The notes beneath the pieces are model-generated. The model did not search any database. It had not been told where the DNA came from and saw only the letters and a list, made by a program, of their open reading frames with translations. A stretch of DNA of 64,000 nucleotides, taken from assembly GCA_038373885.1 (NCBI GenBank), contig JAWZYV010018278.1:1-64000 (forward strand), given 5' to 3'. Both the position numbers and the translations under genes were made by a program. Each line of letters begins with the position of its first letter. Within the stretch, counting starts at the first letter, position 1. Source of the DNA: Cheiracanthium punctorium (Eukaryota; Arthropoda; Arachnida; Araneae; Cheiracanthiidae). Positions 22,137 to 35,365 of the stretch are shown in pieces.

Positions 22137-24545
22137 ATTTCTTACTTAAGTGATTTTTATCCTCATTATCTTAAACCGAATGACAAAGTTGACAAAAACT
22201 AGGCTCAAGCATGAAGTGATACATATTCTCCAAGCTTTGGTGTGTTTATATAAGTGCAAAAATCTGTTTGAACTTCCAATTTGAATTAATGTTGTTTGGT
22301 AACATAAACTTTCTGAATGTTGTGTGTTCTCGTGTTATGCAATTGCTCCATTGCATTAAAAATATTTTAAGCAGATGTGGATTCGATGCGAAATTGAAGT
22401 ACATAAATAATCATCTTATTGTTAAGATGAAATTATGAATACGGATTGGCTTTAAACAGACTTCTTTAATGTGATCATGTTAATGGTTCACGGACAATGG
22501 TATTTGTCATTCATTACTTAGTTAGCAATGCTGGATTTTTTCCTAATAAAAGTTATATCACACGAGAGCAGAATAAACTTAGGATTTATATTTTTTACAG
22601 TTTAAAGGAAGAAATTTGTAAATCCCTTTTATTTCCTTTGAAGAAAAATGTGAAGAAAAAGGTGTGTGTGTATGCGTGTGGGGGGGAGGTTGGACATTCA
22701 CCTTCCTTAAAAGATGAATTTCGAAATTCCCTGAAATTGATTTTTAGGTATTCGTGAATGTTATATTTTAAAAACAAGAATTTTAGGGAAATTTCTTTGA
22801 GATATGTGAAAATAGCATTTTGCTCCAAAATCCCTCATAGGTTACTAAGCCTTTAAACAAGCGAAATGCAAGTAAAGGCAAAGATGCTGCATAACTGGTT
22901 TGCAACCTGATTTTTAATCGTATGATATAAAAACGTTAGGGAAATATTTCATCTTTACATGAGACATTCTCTGAAAATATTATAATAACAATCTTATTAT
23001 TAACACAAAAATACGTAAAATAGAAAAACACTGATATTTATTTTTATCGCCAGTATTTGTACTCAATAGAAAATATATCTCTCATTTAATAATAATGTAA
23101 TCTAATAGGATTTCCTGATTTAAAATTGAAAATGTGGTTTAGATCAAAACAATATTTCCACAGTGAAAAAAGCTTTGATTTAGGAATAAGAATTGCTTTT
23201 TAATGAGTGTTTAAAAATTCTTCGTTTTCTTACGAGGTAGAAATAAACTGGTTTTCACATCTGCTTGAAATCTAATTAGCTTAAGTGATGTCTAAGTAAA
23301 GCCAGTTTTGGCTAAAATTATTGTCAAAAATGTGATAATGACCAAGTCATGTAAACTATATTGGCTAGGTGCAACTCTACAAAGGAGATCTGAGAGATTC
23401 CGTCGTTCATAAAAAAGATTCAGGCATTTATAAAATGAACAGTTAAATAAAATGAGTATAGATTTTAATTTTAAAAGGTCAATAAAAAAAGTAGCTATTT
23501 TTTAAAGTTTCATTTTTCTGTTAAGCAACAATATTATTGTACTATAACTCTAATAAATTTCATTATGAATTCAAATTTAGTTTTCAAACACAATTTTAGT
23601 TACCTTAAATTAGTGATATCACTTAAAAAATTTAGTGTTAACTTAAAAAAATTAAGTTTTATTAATTTTAATTGTATTTAAGATAATCCTTTTTTTTTAA
23701 GTTTTAACCACAGACAGCGGCTATAAACATTCGACAGACACGTAGTCTACATTTAGATTTTCCTTTCAAATTATTAATCTGACGAAATAAAACTATATTT
23801 TCATGAAAATGTAAAGAAATGTCTCTTTTTAATAGTAAATTAGAAATACAACATTTTGTTACATTTTACAATTATAAAAAATATACCGTATATTTTTTCT
23901 GTACTTTTGAAATAAACCATTAAACGTGCAATACTATAGTTTACATATTTAATCGATAAGATTTATTAAAGTAAATCATACTTTTGAAATCGCCTTAATT
24001 ATAGTGGCAAATTCAATTAAAAGTATAAAATTTGAATGAAATTAACAAAAGTAAATTAGTGTTTTTTAGCAATTCAGCTAAAGTTTTAATGAAATGCTAT
24101 TTCGTGTTTTGGTTAAGCAACTGCATCGACACATCACATCATTAATCTTGCATACATTTAGTATACTCATGAAGAAAATCTCTCGCCCTCTTGGTAGATG
24201 AAGGAAACCTGGTCATCAGTCAACGACATCCGAATCCTCTGCAGCTATTTTGATGTAGTGTATTTCTATAAGCTTGTATTCAGAATATTTTTATGTAAAA
24301 TAGTCATGCAGTGTATATTGAAAAGTCGTAGTTGTACATAACATACTTTGCTGGTGTTTTTATGTGTTTGTGTATAAAGTATAAATAAAATCGTTTGATT
24401 GAGTATATAAGTCTGTTTGTGCATGTCATTAATAACTTGGTGTCTTGGAACGCATCCCTTACGTAAGTCAAGGCAACACTGTAATGTATTTTGCAGCAAG
24501 AATTTTATGGATAGCACAATTTTTCTTTGATATAGAGGGGAAAGT
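22137..24545. other. AT-rich stretch without recognised gene
   Basis: It contains a GT/G-rich patch near 22660-22690 and otherwise only AT-rich sequence. No exon or element was identified. Confidence 0.5.
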
Positions 24546-24549
24546 TTAA

Positions 24550-25054
24550 CCTTTTAACGCGCACTGTTCCCGCTCTGGGAACACCGAACTCTGACGTTTT
24601 GACTGTTGCCAGTCGCGAAGAATAGATTTGATTTCTATAAAAATAGTTGCGGGTGACATAGCTCCACGAGAATCCTCTACTCTTTACCACGTCATTTCCC
24701 GTAAAAAAATTGTCACGATTCTTTTTAACAGCACTGACATCTGCTGAAAAATGGAAGAACGCGAGAACAGCTGGATAGATTGCCCAATGCTGAAAAAAGG
24801 GAAGCCGTTGCCTTCGCTCGACTTAACTACCAGAAAGATGGCGGACGATCGAAACGTTCATCGCGTGCCAGTTCATAAACGTTCATCGACAGCTGGCTGT
24901 GCGCGGGCACAGCCAGCTGCGTCAAAAAAAGGGTCTCTAGATCTGTGGCACGTGATGAACGTTTCGATCGTCCGCCATCTTTCTGGTAGTTAAGTCGAGC
25001 GATGGCAACGGCTGCCCTTTTATTAGCATTGGGAAGGGGTTGCGGCTCAAAGGG
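24550..25054. mobile_element. Fold-back piggyBac-like MITE (505 bp)
   Basis: TTAA lies at both sides (24546-24549 and 25055-25058), the target preferred by piggyBac transposases. The ends begin CCTTTT/CCCTTTG and continue with CGC-rich sequence. Inside, 87-bp arms at 24783-24869 and 24947-25033 are inverted copies. Their loop holds a second perfect 13-bp hairpin (24890-24902 with 24907-24919). A subterminal palindrome, gttcccgctctgggaac, sits near the left end. The short open frames here are by-products. It is non-autonomous; mobilisation by a piggyBac enzyme is inferred from the ends. Confidence 0.8.
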
Positions 25055-25058
25055 TTAA

Positions 25059-26327
25059 AGAACACGTTTTGCCCCTTCCCCCCAATGCCTTAAGTTACGA
25101 ATTTCAGAAAATGCTGTCTAATTTAGCACCTATGCTAAGAAATAAACTCAAACATATGCCAAATGTCGTATTATTAACTTCAGTAGTTTTATCTAAGTGA
25201 AACACTGACATACCATAAAACGACATTACTTACCGTTTACTCTAATACACTGAGATGTTAAAATCTCTAGGGAAAAAGAAAACCCATATAGAGTTTTAAT
25301 TTATTTGATTTCCTTAAAATACTTTTTTAAGAACGAGCAAACAATACAAAATTCAAAACTCGTATCGTCTATCACCAAATTACTGGTCATTGTATAACGG
25401 GAGATAAAAAAGGAAAAAATAAATGCAGACAATGAAATTTCAGATTTATCGCCTAATCCTCTTAGGAGCAGCTGAGGAAAAGTTTCGCTCGAAGTTTTAT
25501 ATTACTGCCTAAAATAAAGGAATCATATATATTTAGTCGCCCACTGATTATTTTTAAAGAGCAATGCAATTAATGTTTTATGTTCTACTGTTTAGTATAG
25601 GAGGGATTTTCATTAAATATTTCATTTAAATGGCAAATGCTTGGCGATTAGAGAAAATAAGTACTAAGTGGCATTTAAATCGAGTGAAATATATTCTTCA
25701 CATTAATTATTCATTATTGCTGCGACAGTTTTTGAATATAATTTGTACTTTTAACTGTATTGTCAAATGTTAGCTTCATACTAAAAATCTAATAGCGTAG
25801 AAAGGTATAGTTAATATATAGCCAATCAACATACTGAAGTGTAGGATTTGGCTGTTCTCTAAATAGATGTATGTTAATAATTTGTCTTGTAAGTTCACGA
25901 TTGCGTTTAAGTAAGTTTTTAACAGCTTATAATTAATTATGTGAATTAGATTCACATAATTTGAAGTACAAAATTCGTTTCAACTCTTGAAGTACTTAGT
26001 ACAACTCTTAGGACTTAGTACTTAGTACTTTAAGTATTTAGCAGTCATATAGTACTTAGTACATCTTGAAGTACTTAGTTATATTTTCAAAATCGTTTGA
26101 CATGTAAAATGCCATACTGAAGCAGTTTTCATCTTTTATCAAGTTCCATTGCAATTACACTAGCAGCAAGTTCCTAAAAAAACAATCGGTGCATAGTAAA
26201 CACAAATTGCAATATTTTATATTATCTAGAACCTAAGAATCTAAAATTATTTTTCTAAAAACCATTATTATCTATTTACTTTTATAATTAATGGTAACAC
26301 GAAACTTATACACAATAAAATAATCTT
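25059..26327. other. AT-rich stretch with a short-motif cluster
   Basis: No gene is recognised. At 25986-26080 the motif agtacttagtac and variants recur several times, forming a small imperfect minisatellite with palindromic units. Confidence 0.5.
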
Positions 26328-27072
26328 TCAAAATTAAAAATCTCAGAAACAAATATCAATATAAGAATGCAGCAACAGTGTTGTTATGTTATCTCTACAA
26401 ATTTTGTACAGAAGTTCCGCAATAGCAGTTTTCATAGCTGCTAACTGTCAGTAGCTTACAGAGACTTCCTTTAAGAGGGGAGAGGGCATGGACGTAATCT
26501 TAATTTTAAAAGGCGAAGTGTTAATGATGAAAATTGAAAATTTATGCACTTCATGTTAAAAAGATTTCGACAAGAGGGGTTTGAATACCTAATCCCCACA
26601 AGCGCATCCACTGATAATAGGCAGAGCTGCATGTCAAAATCGATCGACGATCATCATGCATAGATATAAACTCTTTCAATGTAAGCAGTAATAACGCAAT
26701 CTTTTAAAAATGTCCGCTCTTCAATTTACGGAGTTGATGAAATTTGTCATCATGTCTCGGAGAAAAAGAGTTCACATGCCAGTGCCACACAAATCGATGA
26801 TTGGAGCTTGTATAGCGTGTTGGGATGGTTTCGCGGCTCGCACAGAAAATAGTCACTAAGAGTCAGATCGGAAGAACATGCAGCCAAATTTATTATGGAT
26901 ATCTGCGATTACAGCGTCATCTGTTTGTGATTTTTGTTACTATTTCGAAACTTCTGTATGAAATTTTTACAGCATATATAATAAACATACTGTCTGCTGC
27001 TCACTTCAATTGATCTTTGATTTTGAAATTTTTAACTTTGAAATCAGCGCGTTATTTGCTGGACAACCTATA
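26328..27072 (-). mobile_element. Internally deleted relative of the 2550-4128 mariner-like element
   Basis: The left end follows the inner part of the 2550-element TIR (ctcagaaacaaatatc, then gaatgcag and gctgctaac). The right end follows the other TIR (gattacagcgtcatctgttt, then aataaacatac). A middle piece at about 26700-26890 corresponds to the transposase C-terminus. The rest is missing, and divergence is high, so this is an old deletion relic. Confidence 0.7.
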
Positions 27073-27289
27073 TTAAAGTTAAAAGACTTAAGCTCTAAAT
27101 TTAAGCTCTATTAAAAATTTTGTAAGCTCTAAATTACAAAAGAAATAAAATTTTAAAATACAAAAGAAATAAAATTCAAATACATCTGATGCCATAGTTT
27201 TGGACTAAAACGACGCATATTTCCAATTCCAAAAATAAGTCAGCAAACATGGAAGTGGTACAACACTAAAGTATGGTATCTTTCTCGGG

Positions 27290-27745
27290 CAAAACCCCTT
27301 ACTTGCCTCCTCTCTTCACACATACAAACACTCGAATAGGCGCCTGTCAGTTGAGCATGCAAGCACCTGGCGGATTCTCAGACGATCAGCGCCCATTCTT
27401 GCCTGTTTCGACAATAGTCAAGTCTCATCAGTAGCAAAGCAGATACTGTGAAGTTGGACTTGAGGATAGTCATAGTTGGTAATCTCTTGGAAGCGGGAAG
27501 CAACCTCATCTCTTTCTAGGTGACTTGGGACTGGTCCTATTTTAGCAATGATATCCCATTTTTTACCTATGCTTAGATGCTTGGAGGAGTTTAGATGTGG
27601 GGGAGTTGATAGTGGTAGTCATCAAGTTTTTTGCTCATCTGAATGTGATATGAGTGATTGTTCCGACTCTACTCCCTGCTTGGCTTGGATGTCAGCTTTT
27701 TAATTACCAGGGATTCTCACGTGGCTTGGAAATCACTTATATTGT
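27290..27745 (-). pseudogene. LINE fragment: RNase H end and downstream region
   Basis: On the minus strand, a frame with stops reads FPSHVRIPGN*KADIQAKQG, the hallmark of the RNase H domain at the end of several non-LTR retrotransposon polyproteins (usually WIPSHVGIPGNEKAD). Further on, after frameshifts, it gives SHLERDEVASRFQEITNYDY and a cysteine-containing segment. These match the usual arrangement of an RF-x-x-T-x-x-DY block before a zinc-finger-like tail. The fragment is broken and lacks reverse transcriptase. The clade (R1/Jockey/I-like) cannot be fixed from this piece. Confidence 0.65.
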
Positions 27746-29235
27746 TAAAAGGGTTAGTAAACAAAAAGAGTACAACAGTATGAACAAAAACCGAGGGAGA
27801 ACATGAATTATTTTATCTCCCACACAAAAATTCTAAATTTTTGGGAAACCTGTACGTGATAAAATGTTTTTGTATTCTTCTTGACACCATTGTCAAAAAA
27901 TACATATGAAACACTCTTTTGTTTTCGGAGATAAATGTTCCATTGCCGACCTATATTACCACTCAGACATTTTTTTTTTCATCTTATACGCCTAGACCAT
28001 ACAAGTATTCTGTATTCGCATGAAGTTATTCTATAGACATTGTACGCGTCAGTTACATTTTTGTGGGGTTGCTGGTGAGAAGTTCTTGATGTAGCGAAGC
28101 ATATCCACCCTCAATACTTTGTTTTACAAAAAGATTTGATTCCCCTACAAAGATTACATTCAAAAATGCTCTTGCTATTGTAAAGTTCTTAAGATATAGT
28201 TTTACAAAATCCATCATTTGAAATAAAAGCATCAACCTCGGTACCTCTCTATATCTGAATCTGTTAGTGTTCCTTGAACCATTCCCTTAAGAGGACGAAT
28301 ATGTATAGAAAACTTATTCCTTGAATTTTTCTCTTATTAAATGATTTGTTTGCTTGTGCATGGAACCAAAAATCCATATACATCAGTCATGTCATCATCA
28401 TCAGATAAGCAGTCTTCACTGGAAGACATTCATTACTGAAAACAATATCATCGCAATTTTAGTTTTCGTATTGAAAACTGTTGCATATGTACTTGAATTT
28501 CACTCATGTTAACCGTTAGCAGGCATGTTTACGATTTTTAATAGACATTTTTATCGCAAGTGAGAGATTTTGTCACGGCTTGTTCTAGTTATTTGGCTGC
28601 TTATGTGCCACTGTCATTGTTCCACTTCCGTAAAAATAATGTTTGGCTATTGCGTAATTATTACGGGACTGACGGTGTGTAAATATTGTTTGGCCATACC
28701 TGTCCAATGAATAAAAAATTGAATCAGTAAATATCGTACAAATACGAAACTTTTAATGCCTCATACAAAATGGAAAATATACCAAGTAATAAATACATAA
28801 TTTTTACAAAAAATAATTTTGGCGAGTTTATTAAGTGCAGTATCAATTATCAAATCATGCATATTAGCAGATACATAATTTTAATTTTTCTTTCATATAA
28901 CAACAACTAAAGTCTGGAAAAATATGACACAATGGTAAAATTATAAACTTAAGAACTATAATTTAAATTTTCAGTAATTCAGTACCGAAATATTACGCAG
29001 TCGATATAATAAAAATAATGAATAGAGATTTGGGTCGCTCATTTATTTCGGCCGCCTATGCGCAGAGCAGTCCTTGTACACGTACATACGGCAGAACTGG
29101 TCCTGGCTTTAATTCAATTTATTTTTCACATCAGATAGTATATTTTCAGGAAAGGGGTGAGGGGATACAAAACGATTTGCATTCCAGAAAATTATAAATA
29201 GAAAATTGTTTTTGACGGAAGAACTTCGATGTATA
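27746..29235. other. Stretch with a decayed coding-like segment
   Basis: Around 28250-28430 the minus strand has an acidic segment (SSSEDCLSDDDDMTDVYGF). This is followed, in other frames, by a Cys/Lys-containing stretch near 28050-28235. It could be a decayed transposase N-terminus but I cannot assign it. The remainder is AT-rich. Confidence 0.3.
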
Positions 29236-29239
29236 TATA

Positions 29240-29404
29240 CAGTCAAAACTCGTTAAAGCGAAGTCGCTTAAGATGAAATGCTGGTTTACATGAAACATGC
29301 GCTTGGTTCCTTTAAAACACTTTACAGGCTAATTTTATCGGAATTCGATTAACATGAAACAACTGACGTGGTCCCGTTGATTTTATGTTAACGAGGATCG
29401 ACTG
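29240..29404. mobile_element. Pogo/Tigger-like MITE
   Basis: The ends are inverted: cagtcaaaactcgttaa at the left and, reversed from the right, cagtcgatcctcgttaaca. The CAGTCGAxCCTCGTTAA type of end is characteristic of pogo-group elements. Left flank is TA; the right flank is altered. At 165 bp it is non-coding. Confidence 0.6.
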
Positions 29405-29749
29405 AACAGGAAATTAAGAACAATTAAGAAGTTTTCTTTTGTGCATATATTAAAAACAAAGCTAGCAATTATTTTAAGGATTATTATTGGCATAAAATTG
29501 AAAAAGTTCCATTAAAAAGTATTTTCTTTTTAATTGTTAAAAAAGGAATCTAATTTTATGTGAAAATAGCACATTTTGAGGTTTAGAAAGCCATATTCTG
29601 AAAGACATAACTTTTAGAAAACATATTAATTTCTTATGAAAGCTAGTGAAAAAAACAAACAAACTGGACGGTACTACTATTTCTATACTTTCATTATTGT
29701 ATTTATCACCTTACGCACGAAGATATTAGCGATCATGCGTTGTTGTGTG

Positions 29750-29769
29750 CAGTAGCGTAGCACTTGACT

Positions 29770-29803
<34 letters not shown>

Positions 29804-29962
29804 TGGTGGGGGGGGGGTCAGTATGTTTAGATCGATTCTGAAATAAAAAAGGCACCATATTGTGCTCATTTGTGGGAATTTTTTTCTTTCCTCCAAGAGT
29901 ATGGGGAGTTGTAGCTTGAGTCCCCCCCATACTCCCCAAGTACCCCCCTTCTTACGCCATTG
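29750..29962. mobile_element. hAT-type MITE with perfect 8-bp duplication
   Basis: gttgtgtg lies exactly at 29742-29749 and 29963-29970. The element begins cagtagcgtagc and ends cttacgccattg, giving short CAGxxGCGTA-type TIRs. The interior contains a GT microsatellite (29772-29802) and runs of G and C. The short frames spanning it are artefacts of these repeats. Confidence 0.85.
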
Positions 29963-29970
29963 GTTGTGTG

Positions 29971-31123
29971 ATTCCATTTCGTCTTAACCTTCGGAATTTC
30001 GTAAAGGTGGTAGCGTGTGTGCATGTGCAATATTCTAATACGCATTACAATGTGATTATAATGTATCCACACAAAGCTGCATAAAATTTTCCCATAATGA
30101 CTATTTTTAAAAAAATAATCAGTACTTGCTTTTAACAAAACTCAATTCTTTTTTTTTTTACATTTACACTGAATCAAACAAGTTCAGAAACCATACAGCG
30201 ATTATTAAGCATCAGTAACTCGCTTTACAATTCCATTTCAAAGCAAGTCCTTTTATACATACGTGAGTACAAAAATTATTTTCTCTCCAATTTTCCACTT
30301 CCAATACTCAAAACAACCCTGACTGCGGAATGATAATAAAATGCTAATTTCTATTCTCCAAGTCTTCCAGGAATGCAAACAAAGGTTTAAAAATAAAATT
30401 TTGAAATATATTTTTCCGCTTCCTTCTTTTCGGTTCGGAATTCTTCTGGATAAATTTCCTCCTAAAAATCGAAATTACCTTAAGCTGAGATAAATGGTAA
30501 TGGACATTTTTAAAAGGTCGCTTTCCCAGAAGAGTGCAAACTGAGGCCGCAAACACACATTACAGAATGTTTGCTTTGAAGCTCTTTCCTTGTACCTTCA
30601 AGTGGGAAGTGTTTAAAATCGTTACGAAAAAGGTTTATAGCACGAGATTATCTTTTATAAATGTTTACTGTCACGTTTAGTTTAACCATTTTTTGCATTT
30701 ATTTTCTAGCAGATTTAATAAATGTGTCTGTAAAATAAACTAGTGTATCTATAAAAAAAGATTTCGTTATGTGTTATGTGCAACAATGATAGTGATATGT
30801 GCTTTTGGTTTCTAAAGTTCAGAGTGTATTTTATGATTACCGTTTAGAATTTAAAAAAGTAGTGACTTCTACAGTAGGGTTTATTTTATTTTGCTTTTTA
30901 TTATTTTTATTTTTCATTTCTAGTAAAAATGCTTCTATAAATATTTTGGGTTGGTTTGATAAACTGAAAGTACTTTTTTTAGTAAGTTGTTAATAATTAA
31001 TTATTTCTAAACAAAAACGTACCGGCTATTTATTTTGATTTAATAAAATCTAATTAGAGCACATATTTCTTGCAATAAATGAAACTCGTTTCACAGTTTA
31101 AACCTTTTTCTTAATGAAATACA
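29971..31123. other. AT-rich stretch without recognised gene
   Basis: Only chance frames are present. No element ends or splice-bounded exons were found. Confidence 0.5.
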
Positions 31124-31229
31124 GGGTGATCAGAAAATGAGTATACATTTGAAAAATTAATAATTCACGAAATAATGCAGGTAGAGAGGTAAAAGATTGC
31201 GCACATGCTTGGAATGACATGGTGTTTTA

Positions 31230-31673
31230 TTACAACCTCAAAAAAGAAAAAGTTCGAAAAATGGCCGCAAGATGGTACTTCATGCGATAAGAAAAGTAAT
31301 AATTAGCATAGTAAATTATGGTAAAGCAAAGACGATGTTCTTCAGAACAAATGCTCAACAGGCGACCGTCATTCCTCAACAATAGCTGTAGTCGAGGGAC
31401 ACTCGTGAACAGTACTCTACAAATACCTACAGCTATGGTGGGACATTGGCGTTGGATGTTGTCTTTTAGCATCCCTATTGATGTCGGTCGATCGCGGTAG
31501 GCTTGTGAGTTTAAGTAACGCCAGAACCAATGATAATTTGGAGTAAGATCTGGCAATTTAGAAGGCCAAGCATAACAAAAGTGGCGGCACAACGCGCGAT
31601 CATCACCAAGCGACGTGCACAGAAGCAAATGGAACATTGAGCTGCCCATCTCGATTCTGGGTTGGAATCTCAA
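31230..31673 (-). pseudogene. Decayed mariner-like transposase C-terminus
   Basis: The minus-strand frame contains WPSKLPDLTPNYHWFWRYLN, then YRDRPTSIGMLKDNI and a leucine-rich tail. This matches the mariner-like layout WPPRSPDLTPCDFWLWGYLK-x-x-VYRDRP, with the Asp/Glu position replaced by Asn. The second-Asp region upstream is frameshifted. A probable element end, acagggtgatcagaaaatg, lies at about 31123. The N-terminal half and the other TIR are missing, so the element is truncated. Confidence 0.65.
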
Positions 31674-31739
31674 ATGGATTTCGAGTGGGTTTCGATCACG
31701 TGGGAAGCTTATAGTAAGTGTTCGACAGCTGTGAGATTC

Positions 31740-34190
31740 CTCATGTCATTACAGTGTCTAATTCTGGAGCTCCTTTGAAACAGGAATTTATTCATTCTAT
31801 AACGTCAGAACTGTCCATTATCAGAGATCTATAGTTGCTTATCGAAGACTTTACAAGACCGCTCAGTTCAAAGGTTATGGGAGAGATTCAAATATTCAGG
31901 GGTAAAGTAAAAAGGAACATCACATATGTATCTGTAGGTACTAATTGTTCGTAATTATTCGGACTACGTATCACCCCCAAACGTTATCACTTTTGCAAAA
32001 TTCTCTCTTACAGAGTACTTTCGTTACAAATTTGACACACGTGGCACGTTTCGCATTCTTAACTTCAGTAGTATTAGGTTAATAACGAAAACAAGACATC
32101 ACTTTCCAGTCTTTCTATTATATACGAAGCTTTCAGAGAAGTCCTTTTTGGGTTTTTGATTCAAAATTTTTAACTTTCAAAACGTAAAAGAGTGCTCATA
32201 AAATGATTTTTACAAGACTGTCCCCTTGGTATCCGATGAAGGAATTCTCTGTGTATAGTATCATTAGATCATAAGTCACAATGTAATGGGTTTCTTTGCT
32301 ATCTGGTTTAAAAATTTATAGTGTCCAGGTATTTATTCAACTGTATGCTGTAATGTTCGGATCTCTTTTACTTTTAAAACAACATGATGGCAATTTCTAC
32401 AACATGCATTGCATGTGCGTATATAATGACGATGTTTCCTGTTGTTTAATGGACCTTTTCTAAAACTTTCAATTTAGAGTCAATAAATGTTATCAAAAGA
32501 TCATTTTACGGATAAAGTTCTTTTATTTATCACCAGGTATGTGATCAAATTATTTTTTCTTTTTAGTTCTAATAGTAAGGAGTCTGAAAACACACACCCT
32601 TGACTTAATGCTCTTGCTGCTATTTATTCACTGACGATCAGAATCTAGTTCGAGTTATTAAAAGCGTTTCTCAAAATGTTGACGCATAATTATTCTTAGA
32701 GCTTATGTAAGAAGTGGAGTTATATGTGAGGCCTCGAGATGCATATCTGTGTTACTTTCGTTTTAGAAGGTACTGTGCATCTTAAGAAGTTTGAGAATAC
32801 TTAATGTAATGTAATTTTTCACGTTTTAACTGATCTCATAATGAAGCAGAAGAATAACTTATCGCTATACAGTAATTCATCTCGAATTTCTAAACGCATT
32901 TTGAAATTTGTTCCATAAACATGTATCGAATGCGAGCGCAAACATTTGTTCCTGAATATCATTAATAAACTGCACCTCGGTTAAAAGAAGTATCAAAACT
33001 TTTCGTTGATTTATTATATAATTTTTCATTCTATTTGTAGCAAGTTCGAATAAAGCTTCGAGCATAATTAGTCATTTGAATTCCTTTTGAATTCAATGGC
33101 AGCTGAAAATTTTTGAATCCGGAAAATTTGTTAACACTTGATGTAATGTAATCCTGCTTGTTTTAACAAGTTTTATAGTCTAACATACAGGAATAGTTAT
33201 ACAGCACTGTGTCTAAATTTTTTAAAGAGATTATTAGTTTTATGGCGTAAGGGGAAATGATTTTTACACCTTGAAAACATCAAATTTTAGAAAAGATTTT
33301 TCAAGTATGATCCAGATTGTTAGGAGTATTTTAAAATAAACACCATCATAATCGAACGAAAATTACACCCACAGCAATTAAAAAGCGTAAAAGCTAACAT
33401 CGACTTTCCCAAAGCATTGTAAACAACTTGGTTTTCTCAGTTCCTAGTGTTTACACTTTAACAGAAGATTTTTATAAACTTTATGGTTGGGAAAATTATG
33501 AAATTTTATACATAGATTGTAAATATTGATCTTTATCCCCTGAACCTCAGTTTTAATAGTGGAATCTGAAGATTTTATTTTACAGCATGATAAATCCTAA
33601 ATATTTCAATAAATTTAAAATTGTATGAAATTTTTATTTTAAAAAATAAAATATCTTAATGTTAGGTAATTTTGAAACTTGAGATTTACAGAATAAAAGC
33701 GAAATTAATTTTATAAAAGAACATAGGTTCTATTGCACATTTTAAAAAAATTATTTTTTAGGAAACAGAAGGTAAGTCAATTTTTTTTAATTATGCGTAT
33801 ATATTTTATGTTATTAAAAAAAGATATATTTATTAAATTGGAAAAACAGGATTTAAATTGTCAAACCTAATATTGTGTTCTTCAAGCTGTAAAGTTTTCA
33901 TTTCAAAATATGCAAAACGTTTCTGTTACGATGGATCGGAAAAGGCATTTCAAAATGCCCATATTTTTGGTTACAAAAGTACTTTACTTCCATAAACATG
34001 TATACAAAATAAAAACACAAACGTTTGATCACAGGTATCATTAGAAAAAAAATGCAGATTTTACTCAAAATTAAATTCTAACATTCAATCAAATTCTGTT
34101 ACAGTTTGCCATTCCATGGGTTGCAAGTTGAAAAATCTGATGCGGCTAAAACAGAAATTCGACGTTGGTCTTGTGTTATGGGGAAGCTAC
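31740..34190. other. AT-rich stretch without recognised gene
   Basis: No coding exons or element boundaries are visible. Short open frames on both strands have AT-driven composition. Confidence 0.5.
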
Positions 34191-34199
34191 TGAAGGGCT

Positions 34200-34400
34200 A
34201 GCTGCCAAGTATGGGGAGTTGCCTGGGTTGGGGGACTTTTAAGGAGCTCTAACGCGTAGTCACCTCACATCTGGAGAAAACCGACCAAAACTCCAGACCG
34301 TTAGATCGACAGTCGCGCGATAAGCCAGAACGCTAGACCCTCACACTTCAGCCGTCTACCATTTTGAGAGTCTTATCCACTCGGCGTGGTGTAACCTGGG
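34200..34400 (-). repeat. Possible tRNA-derived SINE
   Basis: A GC-richer island. Read on the minus strand it shows tctagcgttctggctt, like a tRNA A box, and about 40 bases later a ggtctggagttttggtc stretch resembling a B box. No clean tRNA fold was established, so this is a tentative call. Confidence 0.3.
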
Positions 34401-35176
34401 TACTTCGAATTTGGCTCGAAATTATAAAGACCGTCTTATTAGTCATCCTGTCAAAAATTTAGTTTTATGTAACACACCAAAGTTGGTATTTAATGAGCTC
34501 ATTAGTACAATTTGTTTAGTTTTAATAAACTGTCAGATAAGACAATTTCATGGAATTCTTTTATGCCAGCTATTCCTATTTTTTTTTTCCTGTTTAACTT
34601 GGAACTCGTCATTAATATATCTTTCAGCAAACATCATCTCTGGAATGCAATTAGTTTTCCTGATTCTGCCCAAGCTGAATATGCGGTTTAATTTGTTGCT
34701 CTTTGCTGGGCATTTCATTAGAAATAAAATAATGATGAGCGAATTTAGTTTCCCTTAATGTAGGGATTCGTAAACATAATTAACCAGGGCCGTAATAATT
34801 TAATATAAATCCATTAAGCGTTAAGTACTAAAACCACGTTGGTTCCAAGGATATATTAATGCATGCTGATTTAAAGCATCAAACGCAATGAGGCCGGTTG
34901 AATTAATATCGCATTTAAAGCAGCTTTTCCTTGCAAGTTATTTAGTTTAATGGCAAATGCTTACGTATAAATATATTTCTAGCATTTCCACGTGTTTCAG
35001 TTAAAATCCTAGCATTTTGTCGTTATAATGAATTTTAAAAGTGCCAGCTATTTAACAATCTGGAAGTATCATAGTAGTATGTCGAATTTACTATAGTAAA
35101 TTTCTTTATTGTAAAGCTGCGAAAAAAAAAAAGCCCACATGCTCTTTATTTCGGCATCGTTCGTCTTACAGCAAAG

Positions 35177-35177
<1 letters not shown>

Positions 35178-35230
<53 letters not shown>

Positions 35231-35231
35231 A
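35178..35231. repeat. AT microsatellite
   Basis: Almost pure TA run. Another TA-rich tract lies just downstream at 35381-35452. Confidence 0.9.
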
Positions 35232-35365
35232 TAGCTTACTTACGTAAAGTGAAATCCCAAGATAATCCATTGATAAAGTGAAAAAAAATATAAAAATAAA
35301 AAAGTATATAGCACATGTTGCCAATTAACGAGCTTATACCGGATAAGTGTTTAAATATAGCCTTT

